A DNA stretch of 64,000 nucleotides from Lacinutrix sp. 5H-3-7-4. GTDB taxonomy: Bacteria; Bacteroidota; Bacteroidia; Flavobacteriales; Flavobacteriaceae. Below, piece by piece: positions 1 through 8,323 of the stretch (positions within the stretch are counted from its first letter, which is position 1; every line of letters starts with the position of its first letter). The position numbers and the translations under genes were made by a program. Below the pieces are notes generated by a model that ran no database searches, had not been told where the DNA came from, and worked only from the letters and a program-made list of their open reading frames with translations. Location of the stretch: positions 2,639,001 through 2,703,000 of the forward strand of contig NC_015638.1 of assembly GCF_000211855.2 (NCBI RefSeq), read 5' to 3'.

Positions 1-79
1 ATTTCTCTTTTTTTTCAGTTGCTGTTACAGTTGTTAATCCCATTAACAATCCTGTAAATAATAGTACTAATTTTTTCAT
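1..79 (-). CDS. Secreted protein, N-terminal fragment (runs off the window)
   Basis: Only the first 26 codons are inside the window, reading leftwards from an ATG at 77-79. They encode a typical signal peptide: two lysines after Met, a hydrophobic core LVLLFTGLLMGL, then small polar residues TTVTATEKKEK. The mature part lies beyond the window, so no function can be given. It is divergent from the DUF3667 gene, and the 214 bases between them must hold both promoters. Confidence 0.6.
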   Translation of the reverse strand, partial: MKKLVLLFTGLLMGLTTVTATEKKEK

Positions 80-293
80 AGTATTACGGTATTAAATTTA
101 TGCGTATTTCTGAGCGTTTCAGAAAAGCTTAAAAGCCTACGCGATTTGTTATATACGTTTTCAATATACGTGCCAAACTGTAAAAGTGTTATTTTTACTA
201 GGTGTTTCAGCCTATTTTAAATAGAGTTTAGTTATTGTTTAAGTTTTTCAAAATTGGTTTTTTATACTATATTTACATGTAGAAACCAACCCA

Positions 294-1346
294 ATGTCTT
301 TAGAATATAAAAGCTGCAAAAACTGCGATTCTAATTTTAGAAGTAGTTATAAATACTGTCCAGAGTGTGGCATGAAATCTAAAGAAGAACTTACCTTAGG
401 TGTACTTTTTTACAATACAATAAATAACTATTTACTTTACGACTCTAAGTTTTTTAAAAGTTTTATACCATTAATGGTTAAACCAGGTTTTTTGGCTAAT
501 AAATTTATAGCTGGAAAGCGTTTGTCTTTTTTACATCCTGCCCAATTGTACTTGTTTGTAACTTTTATTTTCTTTTTTATGTTCTCGTTTGTAACCAATA
601 AGCAAGAATTAAAACTAAATCAAGAATTTAATAAAGCAACTACAGAAATTAAAAATGAATTAGAAGCTCAAAAAAGTGATTCTTTAAATAGAATAGAATT
701 GTATAACACTTTAAAAAAAACACAGCAGTTTACAGGACAAAATGATAAAGTAATAGATTCTATTGTTGCAAATACAGATTTTAGTAAATCTAAAAATAAA
801 ATTAGTTTTGGTTACGATGTAAAAAAAGTAGATTCTTTATTAGAAATTAATGCACCTAAAAATGATATTTATCTAGAAATGGGTATGCATGAAAACCCTT
901 ACTGGATAGAGAAAATAATCTATCCACAAGTTTTAAAATTTCATCAAGAGCAAAATATAGGAACCATTTGGAATTCTATGATAAAAGCAACGCCAATAGC
1001 TCTATTTATACTTTTACCAATATTCGCATTATTATTAAAAATTTTCTATTATAATAAAGGAAAATATGCATACCATTTAGTATTTACATTTTACTTTTTT
1101 TCTTATTTGTTTGTAGTATTTAGTATTCTTTTAATTGCCGATTTTATAACTACAGTACCAGGTTGGATAGATTTATTAATATTACTATCTACTTTTATAT
1201 ACTTGGTAATTGCATTAAAAAAGTTTTATAATCAAGGTTGGTTTTTAAGTTATTTAAAAAGTGCTTTAATTACTTTTTTCTTTTTAATATTTGTAATGCC
1301 TATAGCTTTTGTAGCACTTGGTTTTATTACTTTTTTACTATACTAA
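294..1346 (+). CDS. DUF3667-type membrane protein with N-terminal zinc ribbon
   Basis: The 350-residue protein starts with a small zinc ribbon formed by two CxxC pairs (C8/C11 and C22/C25). A stretch containing GKRLSFLHPAQLYLF follows, typical of the Bacteroidota family DUF3667, which runs into the first membrane segment (about 84-100). Residues about 105-220 are polar and probably extracytoplasmic or cytosolic, and three or four further hydrophobic segments fill 225-350. The family has no established function. The ATG at 294 follows a TATATTTA box (268-275) by 18 bases, so a short leader is likely. It converges on uvrA, with 16 bases between the stops. Confidence 0.75.
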   Translation: MSLEYKSCKNCDSNFRSSYKYCPECGMKSKEELTLGVLFYNTINNYLLYDSKFFKSFIPLMVKPGFLANKFIAGKRLSFLHPAQLYLFVTFIFFFMFSFVTNKQELKLNQEFNKATTEIKNELEAQKSDSLNRIELYNTLKKTQQFTGQNDKVIDSIVANTDFSKSKNKISFGYDVKKVDSLLEINAPKNDIYLEMGMHENPYWIEKIIYPQVLKFHQEQNIGTIWNSMIKATPIALFILLPIFALLLKIFYYNKGKYAYHLVFTFYFFSYLFVVFSILLIADFITTVPGWIDLLILLSTFIYLVIALKKFYNQGWFLSYLKSALITFFFLIFVMPIAFVALGFITFLLY

Positions 1347-1362
1347 AAAGCAATTTAAAACA

Positions 1363-4149
1363 TTATAATTTTTCTTTTAAATACTTTCCTGTTTCAGAGG
1401 ATTTTACTTTTATAATTTCTTCTGGTGTACCAAAAGCCACTAAATTACCACCATTTTCTCCACCAGTTGGACCTAAATCTATAATGTGGTCTGCACATTT
1501 TATTAGTTCTAAATTATGTTCTACAACAATAATAGAATGTCCTTTTTCAATTAAAGCATTAAAAGATTTTAGTAGTTTTTGTATGTCATGAAAATGTAAT
1601 CCTGTTGTAGGTTCATCAAAAATAAATAATGCAGTTTCTTTAGTGTTTCCTTTTCCTAAAAACGATGCTAATTTAATACGTTGTGCTTCACCACCAGAAA
1701 GTGTAGAGGAACTTTGACCTAAGGTTACATAACCTAAACCTACGTCTTGTAAAGGCTGTAATTTATTTTTAATTTTAGTAACATGATTAGTGTCAAAAAA
1801 TGCAATGGCATCATCAATTGTCATGTTTAAAATATCGTCAATATTCTTATCGGCAAAAGTAACCTCAAGTACTTCTTTTTTAAAGCGTTTACCTTTACAG
1901 GTTTCACATTCTAAATGCACATCGGCCATAAATTGCATTTCTATAGTTACTTCACCTTCACCTTTACAAGTTTCACAACGTCCGCCATCTACATTAAAAC
2001 TAAAATGCTTGGCTGCATAATTTCTTATAGTACTAAGTTTTTGTTTGCTGTAAAGTGCTCTTATATCGTCGTATGCCTTTATATAAGTTACAGGATTTGA
2101 TCTAGACGAGCGCCCAATAGGGTTTTGGTCTACAAACTCTATGTGTTTTACGTTGCTATAATTTCCTTTTAATTCTGAAAATTGTCCTGGTTTATCACCA
2201 AAGCCTGTAAGTTCCTTTTGTATTGCAGGATATAATATTTTTTTAACTAAAGTACTTTTTCCACTTCCTGAAACTCCTGTAATTACAGTTAGCATTCCTA
2301 ATGGAAATGAAACATCAATATTTTTTAAATTATTTTCGCGAGCACCTTTAATATCTATACTGTATTTAGAGGTTCTTCGTTTTTTTGGTACTTTAATTTT
2401 TAAAGCTTCGTTTAAATACTGTGCTGTTAAAGAGTTAGAAGCTAATATATCTTTAAAGGTTCCTGTTGCAACAACTTGACCTCCAAGTGTACCAGCTTCT
2501 GGTCCAATATCTATAATCTCGTCGGCTTCTTTCATGATATCTTCATCATGTTCAACAACAATAACAGTGTTTCCTAAGTCACGTAATGCTTTTAAAACTA
2601 AAATTAATCTTTCGGTATCTTTTGGGTGTAAACCAATACTAGGCTCATCTAAAATATACATAGAACCTACCAAGCTACTACCAAGGGAAGTTGCAAGGTT
2701 TATACGTTGGCTTTCTCCACCAGATAATGTGTTAGATTTTCTGTTTAATGTTAAATAATCTAAACCAACATTAGATAGAAATTCTAATCGGTTTTCAATT
2801 TCTTTTAATAAGCGTTTTGCAATAGTTGTATCGTGGTCGTTTAACTCCAGTTGTTTAAAAAAGCTGGTAAGTTTATCTAGAGGCATTTCAACCAAATCCG
2901 TAAGTGTAGCATTACCAACTTTTACATAATTGGCTTCTGGTCGTAAACGTTTACCGTCGCAAACTTTACATTTTGTTTTTCCTCTGTAACGGGATAACAT
3001 AACGCGGTTTTGAATTTTGTAGGCTTTACTTTCTAATTCTGCAAAAAACGAATTTAAGCCTTCAAAATACTTATTGCCTTTCCAAATTAAATCTTTATTT
3101 TTTTGACTAAGTTCAAAATAAGGTTTGTGGATAGGAAAATCGAATTTATGCGAGTTATTAACCAATTGATCACGGTACCAACTCATACTTTCGCCTCGCC
3201 AAGGAAAAATAGCATTGTCGTAAACAGATAATGCAGTATTTGGTATTACTAAATCGTCGTCTATACCAATAACATCTCCATAGCCTTCGCATTTTGGACA
3301 AGCGCCATAAGGATTATTAAAACTAAATAAATGAACATTTGGTTCTAGAAAAGTAATACCATCTAACTCAAACTTATTAGAGAATTGCTGCGTGGTATTA
3401 TCGCTTAATTTTTCGATAAAGCATTCGCCTTTACCTTCAAAAAAAGCAGTTTGTATAGCATCAGCTAGACGGTTGTAAAAATCTTCATCATCTTTAGTTA
3501 CAATTCTGTCTACAACTAAAAATAAATCTTTAGTATTTTCTGTAATAGCTTCTGCTTTATCTAAACGTAAAACTTCTCCGTTAGCTTTAATTCTAGCATA
3601 ACCTTGTGCATTTAAAGCTTTTAGTTTGTCACTCATTTCACGACCTTCTTCCAAGTGAATAGGAGCGAGCAGGAGAAGTTTTTCGCCTTGAGCAATAGAT
3701 TTTACATAATTTAAAACATCTGTAACTGTATCTTTTTTTACTTCTTGTCCAGAAATTGGAGAGTATGTTTTACCAATTCTGGCAAATAATAGTTTAAGAT
3801 AGTCGTAAATTTCTGTAGTTGTACCAACGGTTGACCGTGGATTTGTAGAATTTACTTTTTGCTCTATAGCAATAGCAGGAGCAATACCTTTTATATAATC
3901 TACTTTAGGTTTATTTAAACGTCCTAAAAACTGCCTAGCATAACTGGAAAGGCTTTCTACATAGCGTCTTTGTCCTTCGGCATATAAAGTGTCGAATGCT
4001 AAACTAGACTTTCCAGATCCAGATAAACCGGTAATAACTACTAATTTATTTCTTGGAATTACAACATCAATATTTTTTAAGTTGTGCAATTTTGCACCTT
4101 TAATTATAATGTTTTGTTTAGGGTTTACTTCGGAAAGCTTAATATTCAT
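1363..4149 (-). CDS. uvrA: Excinuclease ABC subunit A
   Basis: UvrA is the damage-scanning ATPase of nucleotide excision repair and loads UvrB at lesions. The 928-residue product has the normal tandem ABC layout: Walker A GLSGSGKSS at residues 41-49 and a second GVSGSGKST near 645, each followed by an LSGGE signature (LSGGESQR and LSGGEAQR). Zinc-binding cysteine pairs are present (CPKCEGYG, CKVCDGKR, and CETCKGEG with CETCKGKR). Length and motifs are those of a complete enzyme. It is transcribed alone on the minus strand; a TACCTTTG-like -7 box reads on the minus strand at 4174-4181, 25 bases before the ATG. Confidence 0.97.
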   Translation of the reverse strand: MNIKLSEVNPKQNIIIKGAKLHNLKNIDVVIPRNKLVVITGLSGSGKSSLAFDTLYAEGQRRYVESLSSYARQFLGRLNKPKVDYIKGIAPAIAIEQKVNSTNPRSTVGTTTEIYDYLKLLFARIGKTYSPISGQEVKKDTVTDVLNYVKSIAQGEKLLLLAPIHLEEGREMSDKLKALNAQGYARIKANGEVLRLDKAEAITENTKDLFLVVDRIVTKDDEDFYNRLADAIQTAFFEGKGECFIEKLSDNTTQQFSNKFELDGITFLEPNVHLFSFNNPYGACPKCEGYGDVIGIDDDLVIPNTALSVYDNAIFPWRGESMSWYRDQLVNNSHKFDFPIHKPYFELSQKNKDLIWKGNKYFEGLNSFFAELESKAYKIQNRVMLSRYRGKTKCKVCDGKRLRPEANYVKVGNATLTDLVEMPLDKLTSFFKQLELNDHDTTIAKRLLKEIENRLEFLSNVGLDYLTLNRKSNTLSGGESQRINLATSLGSSLVGSMYILDEPSIGLHPKDTERLILVLKALRDLGNTVIVVEHDEDIMKEADEIIDIGPEAGTLGGQVVATGTFKDILASNSLTAQYLNEALKIKVPKKRRTSKYSIDIKGARENNLKNIDVSFPLGMLTVITGVSGSGKSTLVKKILYPAIQKELTGFGDKPGQFSELKGNYSNVKHIEFVDQNPIGRSSRSNPVTYIKAYDDIRALYSKQKLSTIRNYAAKHFSFNVDGGRCETCKGEGEVTIEMQFMADVHLECETCKGKRFKKEVLEVTFADKNIDDILNMTIDDAIAFFDTNHVTKIKNKLQPLQDVGLGYVTLGQSSSTLSGGEAQRIKLASFLGKGNTKETALFIFDEPTTGLHFHDIQKLLKSFNALIEKGHSIIVVEHNLELIKCADHIIDLGPTGGENGGNLVAFGTPEEIIKVKSSETGKYLKEKL

Positions 4150-4244
4150 AAGTATTTTAATCTAAAAGAAAAACAAAGGTAATACTTATATGGCATCTTA
4201 TAAAAAAGTTTATTGTGCAATAAAATGTTAAAAATTATTTTTTT

Positions 4245-4277
4245 TTTGTTTTTTCGGAATGATTGTTGTTATATTTA
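4245..4277 (+). promoter_or_regulatory. Bacteroidota-type promoter of the sigma factor gene
   Basis: TTTG (4245-4248), 21 bases, then TATATTTA (4270-4277). This fits the TTTG / TAnnTTTG pattern used by the primary sigma factor of this phylum, with one mismatch in the last base of the -7 box. It lies about 100 bases before the ATG. Confidence 0.45.
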
Positions 4278-4378
4278 CGCTAATTATAATAAACTAATTC
4301 TCAAGCCTATAGTATAATATTACTTTTTTTTATAAACCCAAAGCTGAAGCCCTAACTTCTGCATTAAAAGTAATAATT

Positions 4379-4963
4379 ATGCGACAAGAACTTATCTCTG
4401 ATGCTACTCTAGTAAGTAGTTATATTAATGGCGACGAATCTTCTCTAGAAGTTTTGATTAAAAGACACAAACAACGTATTTATAGTTTTATCTACTCTAA
4501 AGTTTATGATAGAGATGTAGCTGAAGATGTTTTTCAAGACACATTTATTAAAGTAATACGTACCTTAAAAAAAGGCAAATATAACGAAGAAGGTAAATTT
4601 TTACCTTGGGTTATGCGTATTGCTCATAATCTTGTTATAGATTATTTTAGAAAAAATAACCGTATGCCTAAATTTGATAATAGTGGTGAGTTTAGTATTT
4701 TTTCTGTACTTAGTGACTCTACACTAAATGCAGAAAAAGCCATAATTAAGAACCAGGTTGAAACAGATGTAAGACGATTAATAGAAGAGTTACCATGCGA
4801 TCAAAAAGAAGTTTTGGTAATGCGTATGTATCAAGATATGAGTTTTAAAGAAATCTCTGAGCGTACTGGAGTTAGTATAAATACTGCATTAGGACGTATG
4901 AGATATGCAATTATTAATATGAGAAAAATAATAGAAAAACATAATATTATTTTAACAAATTAA
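4379..4963 (+). CDS. RNA polymerase sigma-70 family (ECF-like) sigma factor
   Basis: The 194-residue protein holds only sigma regions 2 and 4. Region 2 (about 25-90) contains the core-binding/-10 stretch YSKVYDRDVAEDVFQDTFIKV and WVMRIAHNLVIDYFRK. Region 4 (about 130-185) ends in a helix-turn-helix, MSFKEISERTGVSINTALGRMR. Sigma factors of this type direct RNA polymerase to a limited regulon. No anti-sigma factor gene is adjacent; the next ORF codes for a 47-residue soluble protein. The flanking set uvrA, nth and bcp is all DNA repair or peroxide defence, which suggests but does not prove a stress role. Confidence 0.9.
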   Translation: MRQELISDATLVSSYINGDESSLEVLIKRHKQRIYSFIYSKVYDRDVAEDVFQDTFIKVIRTLKKGKYNEEGKFLPWVMRIAHNLVIDYFRKNNRMPKFDNSGEFSIFSVLSDSTLNAEKAIIKNQVETDVRRLIEELPCDQKEVLVMRMYQDMSFKEISERTGVSINTALGRMRYAIINMRKIIEKHNIILTN

Positions 4964-5021
4964 TATTTACAATATTAGCATAAAAGTTACGTTATATATT
5001 TGATTTTAAACAAACAAATAC

Positions 5022-5165
5022 ATGGCAAAACTTTACTCTAAAAACTCAAACACAAACAAACAAATGAACCCAAAAGATGAGACAGTAAGTTTCATTCTTA
5101 ATTACTCCAAGGCTTTAAGTGTTATAAATTATAATAAAATGAAGTTTGAAGCACTTCTGAATTAG
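5022..5165 (+). CDS. Small protein (47 residues) downstream of the sigma factor
   Basis: ATG at 5022, stop TAG at 5163-5165. The product starts MAKLYSKNSNTNKQMNPKDE and continues with the amphipathic stretch TVSFILNYSKALSVI. It has no signal peptide or membrane segment. It lies 58 bases after the sigma factor stop, is preceded by a TATATTTG -7-like box, and is followed at once by a strong terminator, so it looks like the last gene of the unit or a short gene of its own. From memory, similar short ORFs with an NYSKAL-like motif occur at this position in other Flavobacteriaceae; that could not be checked. Function unknown. Confidence 0.6.
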   Translation: MAKLYSKNSNTNKQMNPKDETVSFILNYSKALSVINYNKMKFEALLN

Positions 5166-5170
5166 ACTAA

Positions 5171-5203
5171 AAAATCCTGATTTTATAAATCAGGATTTTT
5201 TTA
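5171..5203. terminator. Bidirectional Rho-independent terminator
   Basis: A stem of AAATCCTGATTT against AAATCAGGATTT with a 4-base loop, with a run of T on the right and a run of A on the left. It can end transcription of the small ORF from the left and of nth from the right. Confidence 0.85.
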
Positions 5204-5217
5204 TATAGCTTAAAATA

Positions 5218-5874
5218 TTATTTTTTAAGTTTTTCGTATGCTTTTAAAACAGTACTTCTACCAATAGTTTTAGTAATGATATCTTTTTCTAAATCCCAAC
5301 CACGAGCTGGTGAATACTCTCTACCGTACCAAATTATTTGAAGGTGTAAGTCGTTCCAGGTTTCTTTAGGGAATAAACGTTTGGCATCTTTTTCGGTTTG
5401 AGTTACACTTTTTCCATTTGTTAAATTCCATCTATACATTAACCTGTGTATATGCGTATCTACAGGAAAAGCTGGTACTCCAAAAGCTTGAGACATAACT
5501 ACACTTGCTGTTTTATGCCCAACGGCTGGTAAGGCTTCTAGAGCTTCAAAACTTTTTGGAACTTCACCATTATGCTTATCTATTAGTATGTGAGACAATC
5601 CATGAATGCCTTTACTTTTCATTGGCGATAATCCACAAGGTCTTATTATTTCTTTTATTTCTTCAACACTCATTTTTATCATGTCGTAAGGATTGTCTGC
5701 TTTTGCAAACAATAAAGGCGTAATTTGGTTTACTCTTACATCTGTACATTGTGCAGAAAGTAAAACAGCAACTAATAAAGTGTATGGATCTTTGTGATCT
5801 AACGGAATAGGAATTTCTGGATATAATTCATTTAACGTATTTATAACGAAATCAACCTTTTCTTGTTTAGTCAT
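5218..5874 (-). CDS. nth: Endonuclease III-type DNA glycosylase/AP lyase, lacking the iron-sulfur loop
   Basis: The 218-residue protein has the helix-hairpin-helix of the endonuclease III family (LPAVGHKTASVV), with catalytic Lys121 and catalytic Asp139 (PVDTHIHR). It should remove oxidised pyrimidines and nick the abasic site. The C-terminal C-x6-C-x2-C-x5-C loop that binds a 4Fe-4S cluster in the E. coli enzyme is absent: after WYGREYSPARGW the chain continues DLEKDIITKTIG and contains no cysteine. Only two cysteines occur in the whole protein (C43 and C80). The gene is divergent from bcp across 46 bases; a CAAAATTA (minus TAATTTTG) box at 5908-5915 could be its promoter. Confidence 0.93.
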   Translation of the reverse strand: MTKQEKVDFVINTLNELYPEIPIPLDHKDPYTLLVAVLLSAQCTDVRVNQITPLLFAKADNPYDMIKMSVEEIKEIIRPCGLSPMKSKGIHGLSHILIDKHNGEVPKSFEALEALPAVGHKTASVVMSQAFGVPAFPVDTHIHRLMYRWNLTNGKSVTQTEKDAKRLFPKETWNDLHLQIIWYGREYSPARGWDLEKDIITKTIGRSTVLKAYEKLKK

Positions 5875-5880
5875 TAATTG

Positions 5881-5888
5881 TATTTTTG
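5881..5888 (+). promoter_or_regulatory. -7 box of bcp
   Basis: Exact TATTTTTG match to TAnnTTTG, 32 bases before the bcp ATG. The nearest upstream TTG is 15 bases away, closer than usual, so the -33 part is uncertain. Confidence 0.35.
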
Positions 5889-5920
5889 ATAAAAATTATT
5901 GAAAACTCAAAATTACAACT

Positions 5921-6376
5921 ATGAATACATTAAAGCAAGGAGATAAAGTACCAGATTTTACAGTTAACGATCAAAGTGGAAATGCTATTTCATTAAGTGA
6001 TTATAAAGGAAAAAAATTAATAGTATTTTTCTATCCTAAAGCAAGTACACCTGGTTGTACAGCAGAAGCTTGTAATCTTACAGATAATTATAAAGCATTA
6101 CAAGATGAAGGTTATGAGATTTTAGGTGTTAGTGCAGATTCTCAAAAACGCCAGACTAATTTTAAAGAAAAATATAAATTCCCATTTCCGCTTTTAGCAG
6201 ATGAAGATAAAGAAGTTATTAATGCTTTTGGTGTTTGGGGAGAAAAGAAATTTATGGGTAAAACTTACGATGGTATCCATAGAAAAACTTTTTTAATTGA
6301 TGAAAATGGAGTAGTGGAGCATGTAATTGATAAAGTAAAGACCAAAGATCATGCAGCGCAGATATTAAGTTTATAG
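5921..6376 (+). CDS. bcp: Thioredoxin-dependent thiol peroxidase (Bcp/PrxQ)
   Basis: This 151-residue peroxiredoxin reduces hydrogen peroxide and organic hydroperoxides with electrons from thioredoxin. The active-site stretch PKASTPGCTAEACN carries the peroxidatic Cys46 and, five residues on, the resolving Cys51, the pattern of the atypical two-cysteine PrxQ subgroup. Full length, no signal peptide, so cytosolic. A terminator follows directly. Confidence 0.95.
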   Translation: MNTLKQGDKVPDFTVNDQSGNAISLSDYKGKKLIVFFYPKASTPGCTAEACNLTDNYKALQDEGYEILGVSADSQKRQTNFKEKYKFPFPLLADEDKEVINAFGVWGEKKFMGKTYDGIHRKTFLIDENGVVEHVIDKVKTKDHAAQILSL

Positions 6377-6396
6377 GTATAAATTTATAATCGTAA

Positions 6397-6433
6397 AAGA
6401 AAAGGAACTATTTTAAATAGTTCCTTTTTTTTG
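6397..6433. terminator. Rho-independent terminator between bcp and the YebC gene
   Basis: AAAAGGAACTATTT paired with AAATAGTTCCTTTT, followed by T on the plus strand and preceded by A, so it can serve both convergent genes. Confidence 0.85.
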
Positions 6434-6450
6434 TTGTGCTTTATTTTTTA

Positions 6451-7173
6451 TTAAGCCTCTGTACTTTCTTCCATAGTGTGATATACATTTTGCACATCAT
6501 CATCTTCTTCAATTTTCTCTAATAGTTTTTCTACATCTGCTTGTTGTTCTGGAGTAATTTTTTTTGTGACTTGCGGTATACGTTCAAAACCAGAAGATAA
6601 TATTTCTATTTCACGTTTTTCTAATTCTGCTTGTATGGCTCCAAAACTTTCAAAAGGAGCATAAATTAAAATACCATCATCATCGGCAAAAACTTCTTCT
6701 GCACCAAAATCTATAAATTCTAGTTCTAATTCTTCAGGATCTAAGCCTTCAGCATTAATTCTAAAATTACAAGTATGGTCGAACATAAAAACTACAGAAC
6801 CAGAGGTACCTAAACTACCATCACATTTATTAAAATAGCTACGTACATTTGCTACTGTTCTTGTATTGTTATCTGTAGCTGTTTCTACTAAAATGGCGAT
6901 GCCGTGTGGTGCATAACCTTCAAAAATTACTTCTTTATAATCACCTTGACCTTTTTCACTTGCTTTTTTTATAGCACGTTCAATATTGTCTTTTGGCATG
7001 TTTACAGACTTCGCATTTTGAATTACTGCACGTAGTCTAGAATTAGCATCTGGATCTGGACCACCTTCTTTTACTGCCATTACTATATCTTTTCCAATAC
7101 GTGTAAAGGCTTTACTCATAGCAGCCCAACGTTTCATTTTTCGTGCTTTACGAAATTCAAAAGCTCTTCCCAT
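6451..7173 (-). CDS. YebC/PmpR family transcriptional regulator or translation factor
   Basis: A 240-residue YebC protein, recognised by the N-terminal basic stretch MGRAFEFRKARKMKRWAAMSK, the NSRLRAVIQNAKSVNMPKDNIERAIKKA helix region, and an acidic tail (EEDDDVQNVYHTMEE). YebC proteins have been described as DNA-binding regulators, and more recently some have been linked to relief of ribosome stalling on proline-rich sequences; the sequence cannot decide between these. Cytosolic, standalone gene. Confidence 0.9.
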   Translation of the reverse strand: MGRAFEFRKARKMKRWAAMSKAFTRIGKDIVMAVKEGGPDPDANSRLRAVIQNAKSVNMPKDNIERAIKKASEKGQGDYKEVIFEGYAPHGIAILVETATDNNTRTVANVRSYFNKCDGSLGTSGSVVFMFDHTCNFRINAEGLDPEELELEFIDFGAEEVFADDDGILIYAPFESFGAIQAELEKREIEILSSGFERIPQVTKKITPEQQADVEKLLEKIEEDDDVQNVYHTMEESTEA

Positions 7174-7285
7174 TTAAAAAAATTATTTTTATAGTTTTTG
7201 TTTTTTCTATTTGAAGAATGTTAAAACCAAAAACTTATTAGTTATTTATAGTGTTTTGACAAATTTAAAAAAATCTCAGTAAATT

Positions 7286-8320
7286 CTAGTCTTTTGGTAT
7301 ATGTCTATCTAAAAACTTTGCTTTTGTAGTTTCAAGTTTTTCTAATACTTTTTGACGTTCTGTATTTAATTTAGTATTTGTTTTATTATAGATAGTACCT
7401 GCTTTATTTATTTCTTTAATTTTTTTGTTGTAGGCATCTACTTGAGGTTTAGTTCTTTTTTTCTCGGGTGTTTTTTCTAATGTGTTTTTTATAGTTTTAA
7501 AATCTTCCTGTAAAATAAAAAAATCTGCTATTACCGGAATTTTATTTTCAGTTTCATCTATAAAAAAGTCAAAAACTGCTTTTGTAGCTAAAATTATGCT
7601 TTTGTCATTTTTATAAGGTTCTATTGTTTTTAAAATTTCTAAGCCTTCTTTTGCAGTTTGATTTAATGCATTAGCATTTTGTTGTATGCCGCTAACATCG
7701 TTATTTTTAATAGCATCCCAAAGATAAACTTCATTTATATATACTTTAAAAAAGATTAGATATAGTGCATTAGAGTGATTAAATACAGCATTAGATATGG
7801 TCATTTTCTTTCCTAAATCGTTATCACTTTCAATAATATTTATATTATGTTTTGCTGCATATTCATAGAAATTTGCTTCGTATTCTGCTTGAGAGTCTGC
7901 CATTTTTTTATCGGCTAATTCTTGAGCTAAAATGTAGGCTTCCATTAAATCGTACGATTGCTCTGCAACAGCTTTCATATCAATTATTTTTGCATAATCT
8001 TGTTTTAACAAACTTTCATTTAAACGTATGTGTTTTAAAACATTGTTCTTATAATCATCATTATTGTAAGCTTTAGCTTTTTCAATTTTACTTATAGCTT
8101 TTTCAACAGTTTTAATAAGTGTTTTTCTTTTGTTATTTACATTGCGGTCGCTTTTACTGTGCGCGACTGCTTTTGTATATTTCCAAGTGCTTTTGGTTAC
8201 AGTTTCAAGTTCTTCTCCTAAAAATTCTAAATATTCTAAAGCGGTATCAAATTGCTGTGCATTGCTTTGAAATGAAATAAGCAACAATATAATTAGACAT
8301 AATTTTGTGAGTAGTTTCAT
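7286..8320 (-). CDS. Secreted helical protein of unknown function, paired with the S41 protease
   Basis: I do not recognise a family with confidence. The 344-residue product begins with a signal peptide (MKLLTKLCLIILLLISFQSNAQ) and no lipobox cysteine, so it is probably periplasmic. The remainder is rich in Lys, Glu, Ala and Asn with long predicted helices, and only the last third turns strongly basic (KTPEKKRTKPQVDAYNKKIK). No catalytic motif is visible. It starts 3 bases after the stop of the Prc-like protease gene, so the two are almost certainly co-transcribed; a substrate adaptor or a target of the protease are both possible. Confidence 0.7.
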   Translation of the reverse strand: MKLLTKLCLIILLLISFQSNAQQFDTALEYLEFLGEELETVTKSTWKYTKAVAHSKSDRNVNNKRKTLIKTVEKAISKIEKAKAYNNDDYKNNVLKHIRLNESLLKQDYAKIIDMKAVAEQSYDLMEAYILAQELADKKMADSQAEYEANFYEYAAKHNINIIESDNDLGKKMTISNAVFNHSNALYLIFFKVYINEVYLWDAIKNNDVSGIQQNANALNQTAKEGLEILKTIEPYKNDKSIILATKAVFDFFIDETENKIPVIADFFILQEDFKTIKNTLEKTPEKKRTKPQVDAYNKKIKEINKAGTIYNKTNTKLNTERQKVLEKLETTKAKFLDRHIPKD

Positions 8321-8323
8321 AAG

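Noticed and set aside
1238-1591. Plus-strand ORF of 117 codons over the end of the DUF3667 gene and start of the uvrA region
   Set aside because: It overlaps real genes in other frames, has no family motif and is rich in Phe/Tyr/Ser as expected from antisense AT-rich sequence.
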